The notes under the pieces: model-generated | Seen by the model: only the letters and a program-made list of their open reading frames with translations | What the model was told of the DNA's origin: nothing | Databases searched by the model: none | Position numbers and translations under genes: made by a program | Shown here: positions 58,725 to 64,000 of the stretch, one piece after another | Position numbering within the stretch: the stretch's first letter is position 1 | Layout of the letters: the number at the start of each line of letters is the position of its first letter | Assembly: GCA_947044365.1 (NCBI GenBank) | Contig: OX345637.1 | Coordinates: 5,070,501-5,134,500 of the forward strand | Origin: Petrosia ficiformis | Lineage: Eukaryota > Porifera > Demospongiae > Haplosclerida > Petrosiidae | Reading direction: 5' to 3' | DNA: 64,000 bases

Positions 58725-59400
58725 TACCCATTGTTCATTCATCCATTCATTCATCTATCCATCCAACCATCCATCTATCCATCATATCAATCCATCTACC
58801 CATCCGTTCGCCCTTAAAAAAAAATCATGTGATTAACCATCCATTACCATTGTATATTCATCCATTCATCCATCCATCAATCCAACCATCCATCTGTCCA
58901 TCATATCAATCCATTCACCCATTCATTCGCCCTTAAAATAAAATATTAACCAAACACATGATTAGCCATCCATTACCATTGTTTATTCATCCATTCATCC
59001 ATCCATCCATCATCAATCCACCCACCCATTCATTCACCCTAATATTAAGCAAACACGTGGTTAGCCATCCATCACCATTGTTTATTCATCCATTCATCTA
59101 TCCATCCATCCATCCATCCATGATATCAATCCACCCACCCATCCATTCACCCTTAAAATAAACCAAACACATGGTTAGCCATCCATCACCATTGTTTTAT
59201 TCATCCATCCATCCTCCAACCATCCATCTATCCATCATATCAATCCATTCACCCTTAAAATAAAATCATGTGATTAACTATCCATCACCATTGTTTAATC
59301 ATCCACTCATCCATCCATCCATCCATCCATTTTCCATTTATCCATCATATCAATTCATCCATTCTTCCCTCCATTCACCCTTAAAATAAAATATTGAGCA
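58725..59400. repeat. CATC/CATT tetranucleotide minisatellite with ~110-bp higher order
   Basis: Runs of ATTCATCCATCCATC alternate with CCCTTAAAATAAAAT and TGATTARCCATCCATYACC about every 90-120 bp, five or six times. It is nearly the reverse-strand composition of the array at 47490-48085. Frames over it are low-complexity. Confidence 0.88.
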
Positions 59401-59939
59401 AACACGTGATTCACTGCTAATTTAGAGTACAACTACATGTACATGTAGTAACCATGGTAACATTCTACATGTATATGCATAAATCTATTTTTGGAATGAA
59501 CTAATTAGTGTTTCCATATCTAGACATCTGTTAATACCCTGTATACAAGCGAGTCTATATCTTTATAATTATCCCACCCACACATATACTAAAAAAAGCC
59601 ACTCTAATATGTCAGGGAGACAAAACAGATTGTATCACAGTACATATATGTACATGTACATGTACACTCACACCAATACATATATACATGTATTGTACAT
59701 TTGTATCAAGAGTTTAGGCATTCAATCATTCATTAACCACAATCCTTGGATTTACTCTTTACTTACATGTACATGTAATAACATGAAGCATGAAATTTCT
59801 TTAATAATGAAGTCACATCTCCATTATATTGAAATATTCAATGACTGTCCTATAATCTATTTCAAGCCTCATTAATCGATATCTTAGTTTTAAAAACTCA
59901 TTTCTTTGTTGAGTTATGTACTATGTTTATTAATTATAC

Positions 59940-60200
59940 ATTTATATTTTGTGTTTCTATTTCTGTGCATGTGTGAGCCTCTGTGTATGTGTGTTTGTGT
60001 GTTTGTGTGTGTCTGTATCTGTCTGTGTCTATGTGTCACGTGTTTTGTGTGTCTGTTTGTCTGTGTGTGTCTTTGTGTCTGTGTTTGTCTTTGTACATGT
60101 ATGTCTGTGTATGTCTGTGTGTATCTGTGTGTATGTCTGTGTGTTTGTGTGAGTCTGTGTTTGTCTTTGCATGTCTGTGTGTCTGTATGTGTGTCTGTGG
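59940..60200. repeat. TGTSTG microsatellite
   Basis: An imperfect TGTGTCTG tract of about 260 bp. It yields Cys/Val-rich frames on the plus strand and His/Thr-rich ones on the minus strand, none credible. Confidence 0.88.
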
Positions 60201-60611
60201 CTTGATGTTGCCATGATTAAACTCTCACTAACTAAAAATATAAATTACTCTTTTTGAAATAAATATAAATGTTACCAAACCCTCACTCTGTGATTTACAT
60301 ACAACACTACAAAACATTATGTTTGTATGTCGTATAATTATAGTCAATGTTTCGATAAAGCTTCAATCCATAGTTACATACATATGCAAACTTTTGGGCA
60401 TACTATGTCCATAATACTTGTAATTATGTACATGTACACGACCTTAATAAACAATTTCTAGTTCGTTGATTAAGTTAATTATTATATTATAAATAATATT
60501 ATTTACAAATATCCATGGACTAATAAAGCCAGACACCTGACAATATCTGATCAGTAATGCACTGTGTTTGATTAAATTACATGTGGCTCAAAATAGCTTG
60601 ACTTAGTTATC

Positions 60612-60690
60612 TACCTTAAGTCCCAGTGGCTTAGTTAGTTGGTAGAGCCTAAAGAGTAGTGTTGTGGATTCAAGTGTGTCAGGGATTTTA
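60612..60690 (+). mobile_element. Possible tRNA-derived SINE head
   Basis: CAGTGGCTTAGTTAGTTGGT plus AGAGC is A-box-like, and GTGGATTCAAGTGTG is B-box-like, about 35 bp apart as in a tRNA. It is not a tRNA gene because the stems do not close. Confidence 0.5.
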
Positions 60691-60803
60691 GCATCTTTGT
60701 TTCAAATAATTGTTTTCGTATATCATTATGTATTTCAAATAAGCACTAATCTAACCGGTAACTTACAAAAAATGAAGTTGTTATGTCCATATTATCACCA
60801 TTA

Positions 60804-60995
60804 GCTAGAGCCAGGGGTGTGGAAATATTGAGAAACTGCTGGACATTTTGACCTATTTTCACCACAGATTATTGACCTGTTCCTCATATACTTGGTATAC
60901 AGCTTGGTTTCAATTTACCAGATATTTATATTTCAGTAGATATATATCAGACAATGTTCTGCACCACTGACTGTTTCCACACCACAGGCTAGGGC
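60804..60995. mobile_element. hAT-type MITE (third copy) with near-perfect 8-bp target duplication
   Basis: Element 60812-60987 begins CAGGGGTGTGGAAA and ends TGTTTCCACACCACAG. It is flanked by GCTAGAGC (60804-60811) and GCTAGGGC (60988-60995), seven of eight bases equal. Confidence 0.88.
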
Positions 60996-61282
60996 TGTGG
61001 CGTTACATGTAACCACAGACTGAGGATGTGAAATTGATATCTTAAAAGTCATAATAACAAATATATTCTTTATTAAGAAAATGTGTAGCGAGTGAGTATA
61101 TGTAGTATAGTTGTGGATAAACAAACAAGAATTTCAAATACATATACACTGTACATGTAATTTAATATAGATCATTATGCAGTCTTGTTCATGATCTATC
61201 TTGTTCATAAATGTCCAACTACCCCACTGACAGTCAACTGTCTGGTGTACAATCCAGAGTTGCTAGGGATTACTAGGAATGC

Positions 61283-61364
61283 CATCCCTAGTAATTGCTA
61301 GTAATCCCTAGTAATCCCTAGTAATCCCTAGTAATCCCTAGTAATCCCTAGTAATCCCTAGTAA
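61283..61364. repeat. Ten-base tandem repeat CCTAGTAATC, about eight units
   Basis: The run is preceded by an inverted version (GCTAGGGATTACTAGG, 61261-61276), so the start can fold back. Confidence 0.9.
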
Positions 61365-61694
61365 CTCAATGTATTGCATACTAGACAGCTCACTGTCAGC
61401 AGAATGGTTGGACAGTGCTCGTCTTGTTTTTTGCTCAAATGCTTGTACATGTATTTACTACACTTACTAATGAGCCATTTTGTACAGAAAGGCATGAAAT
61501 ACAAGGATCATTGCTCCTACTACAGGCTTAATATGATATCATAAAACAGCAATAATAAATATAGTGTGGGAGACATTATGTATTAATAATAGCACTTCCA
61601 ATTTGATGTCTCAGATTGCAGTATAATTCAAATAACTTTGTACTGGAAGTCCAAAGTATATTACATTGTCAGTGTTCTGCTTCACACTGGTCGG

Positions 61695-61790
61695 CACTGG
61701 TCGGGAATAACCACCTCTCAGATAAATTAACCACCTCTTAGATAAATTAACCACCTCTTAAATAAATTAACTACATCTCAGATAATACAT
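61695..61790. repeat. ~20-bp tandem repeat, four units
   Basis: AATTAACCACCTCTYAGATA recurs from about 61710, with decay at the edges. Confidence 0.8.
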
Positions 61791-61899
61791 ATATAGGCTA
61801 CTGAGTCAGAATTAACTATATACTGGATAAACAGCACTAAATGCATGTAGAATCCAACCACCACTCTAAATATCCTGGGCAGAACACTGCATTGTACAT

Positions 61900-62400
61900 T
61901 ATTATGTACTGTATACACTATACTGTGTACATGTACTGTATGTACTGTATGTGATAATTACATTATACTGTGACCATGTACACATGGTAATGTGTACATA
62001 CATAAAGTATTATACTGTGTACATATGTACATGTAGTATTGTACAATATTATGGTGTATACATATGTACATATAGTATTGTACAATAAATACTGTGTGCA
62101 TACATGTAGGTACAGTACGTACCTGACTATATTAAGTTTACATACTATAATGGGAGCTACACTTTAATGAGGTGATAGTCAACTGTACTTCCTATAGTAC
62201 TACCTTGTATTGTAATCATAGTAATGTGTGAATTCCTTTACTTTTTGATGTGACAGCATAGTACTAAGGTGTAAGTACATTCGAAGTACATGTACTTCAC
62301 TCACAATGTACAATTGAAGTACAGTGATAGTATGTAAACTCAGGTACTGTACATATGTACATGTAGTATTGTGCAATATTATGGTGTGTACATATACATT
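61900..62400. repeat. Region of TACATGTA-rich degenerate repeats
   Basis: The phrase GTACATATGTACATGTAGTA followed by TTGTRCAATATTATGG occurs near 62020, partly near 62060, and again near 62350. No gene is seen between 61000 and 63640 apart from these repeats and a TG tract at 63240-63262. Confidence 0.65.
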
Positions 62401-63649
62401 GGATTGTATAAGGATTTACATTTCCTGTAATGTCTAGTTATTGTGTTCGTACATAAATAAATAAATGTAATATTTATTTATTAGTGCTACATGTATAATT
62501 AAGATGATATAAACAAATTAACATATTCCATAAGCATCTCATCACAGACATGCCTTTATTAATTACATGTATAATAATAAAAATTATGTTGCTGGTAATG
62601 GTGTGTGGATATGCCTGAGTACAAAAATGTATAAAATACATATGTATTTTGGGTGGCAGAGGACTTGTCCATCTCTTTGAGGAGACAGAGCAGTACTATC
62701 ATCTGCAGAGCATGACCTACATGTATTCTGTCATTTAATGTGTTCATGTAAATCTGTACCTCTGTGTTTGCTCTCTGACCACACAAATGTTATAGTGTGT
62801 ACATGTACATGTACATGCAGCTCTTATTTGTAAGTATATAACATATTCACATATGCTTTGATACTTTGGTGTTATTGGACTCCTGACAGGGATAGTCTGG
62901 CCTTGGGAACCAGAACTGAAGGTTAAAGACATATTTGGTGGGATCCCAACTCTCCCCTCTCTATCCGTATCTGAAAATGCTTATAGAGTCCTGTTTACCA
63001 ATGCATCAGTAAATACATGTAATAATTACTCACTTATAAAACCTTGAAGTTAAATATTGGCCCATTCTTACTGGATTATAAAAGATCCTACTCCCTGAAA
63101 ACTGTACCTACCATGTGCTTATACACATGTGCTCTCCTAATTAACCTTTGTGTTTACCTGTGTACATGTGCCTGTATGTGTAGGTGGGCGTTTTTAATTA
63201 ATAATTAAAATTATTGCAAGGCTATTACTATTACAGATGCTGTTGTGTGTGTGTGTGTGTGTATGTACCTGTGTACATGTACCTGTATGTGTCTATTTGT
63301 GTATATATTATTACATATTAAGTGTGCACATGAGTGTGTTACATGTGTGTACCTGTGTATGTGTATATCTGTGTATATACAATTACATACATGTAAAGAT
63401 ATGTTTTGTAATGTGTGGGTCGGTGGTAGGTGGTTAGCGGTATATATGTTATCATCTATTATACAATACATTGATTTTACTATACGTCATTCCTTAGCAC
63501 ATATATCATGTGTAGGATGGTCTTTACATATTACATATTACCTTGGTGTCAATATATATAATGTGTAGTGGCAAAGAAAACTATGCTATGGCACTATTAA
63601 TTCAAAGCAAAATATCGAATTTTGTTTAATTTACATTACTACAAATAAA

Positions 63650-64000
63650 CTCACATATTGAATTCATGTATCTATGATAATCTCAAAATTGGGATTTATT
63701 GTATTATAGTGCATAGTTTAATGTCATAAGGTTAATACGTGATTATACTGTAACTCAATAACTTATATGTATTATAGTGCATAGTTTAATGTCATAAGGT
63801 TAATACGTGATTATACTGTAACTCAGTAATGAAGTCATGAATTGAAATTTGACATACACAAAAAATAATGGGAAGGATAATTATATGAAATGGTGCAGGT
63901 AAAAAATTCTGCACCATTTTCATATACGTACATACATGTATATAGTCATTCCAAACTAAATTTATTAACATTTTTCTAAGGTCATGGTGAATGTGAATGA
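63650..64000. repeat. Dispersed repeat C (fourth copy, cut by window end)
   Basis: It contains TTTAATGTCATAAGGTTAAT, TGTAACTCARTAATGAAG, GAAATTTGACATACAC and TTATTAACATTTTTCTAAGG. The first 70-bp block is tandemly doubled (63710 and 63780). A small hairpin (GAAATGGTGCAG facing CTGCACCATTTTC) lies near 63885-63925. Confidence 0.7.

Noticed and set aside
59906..60216. Cys/Val-rich secreted peptide, toxin-like by composition
   Set aside because: It is a TGTCTG microsatellite. Several overlapping frames look alike and the cysteine pattern is purely periodic.
60612..60690. Functional tRNA gene
   Set aside because: A- and B-box-like motifs exist, but acceptor and anticodon stems do not pair. It is better explained as a SINE head.

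Overview
The window looks like nuclear DNA of a demosponge. This is inferred from protein families, because no search could be run. It is AT-rich and full of short-intron genes, MITEs and microsatellites. Its left third carries spongin/short-chain collagen genes of the type first known from freshwater sponges: a signal peptide, a short Gly-X-Y stretch, and a ten-cysteine C-terminal domain related to collagen IV NC1. Amphimedon queenslandica or a relative would fit, but the species cannot be proved from the sequence alone.

Region 1 (about 0-26.4 kb) is a tandemly duplicated family of secreted short-chain-collagen-like genes. Two copies look intact: collagen C1 (8924-9992) and collagen C3 (23036-24111), each 287 residues in two exons. 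A third intact member (3677-5011, 247 residues) keeps the signal exon, the intron phase and all ten C-terminal cysteines but has no Gly-X-Y repeat. Four further copies are broken: an internally deleted remnant (956-1306), an orphan signal-peptide exon (12506-12575), a collagen copy with a lost splice donor, a transposon nest in its intron and two frameshifts (13990-16345), and a collagen-less copy that lost promoter and exon 1 through a ~1.0 kb deletion and carries a nonsense change (19069-19559). The duplicated units run about 3191-11357 and 18742-25975, with a partial unit at about 13865-18741. A tRNA-derived SINE lies at the unit boundary. A 111/114-bp minisatellite has about seven units in one copy and about two in the other.

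Region 2 (about 26.4-29.3 kb) has no convincing intact gene. It holds two tandem-repeat arrays and a BED zinc-finger fragment, probably a hAT transposase relic.

Region 3 (29.3-53.0 kb) is one long minus-strand gene of at least 38 small exons. Spliced by eye, with most intron phases agreeing, it gives a chorein/VPS13-like bridge lipid-transfer protein. Only about the first 1,400 residues of a family that is usually >3,000 residues are seen. Its introns are packed with MITEs, SINEs, palindromes and simple repeats.

Region 4 (53.0-64.0 kb) begins with an intronless rhodopsin-class GPCR (53129-54121) transcribed divergently from the VPS13-like gene across a promoter of about 155 bp. Further right, 56117-56286 is the first coding exon of a FERM-domain protein most like the PTPN14/PTPN21 tyrosine phosphatases; its other exons were not found before the window ends. 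The rest is repeats, including hAT-type MITEs with 8-bp target duplications. The three regions do not look functionally linked: secreted matrix proteins on the left, then intracellular lipid transfer, a surface receptor, and a cortical phosphatase.
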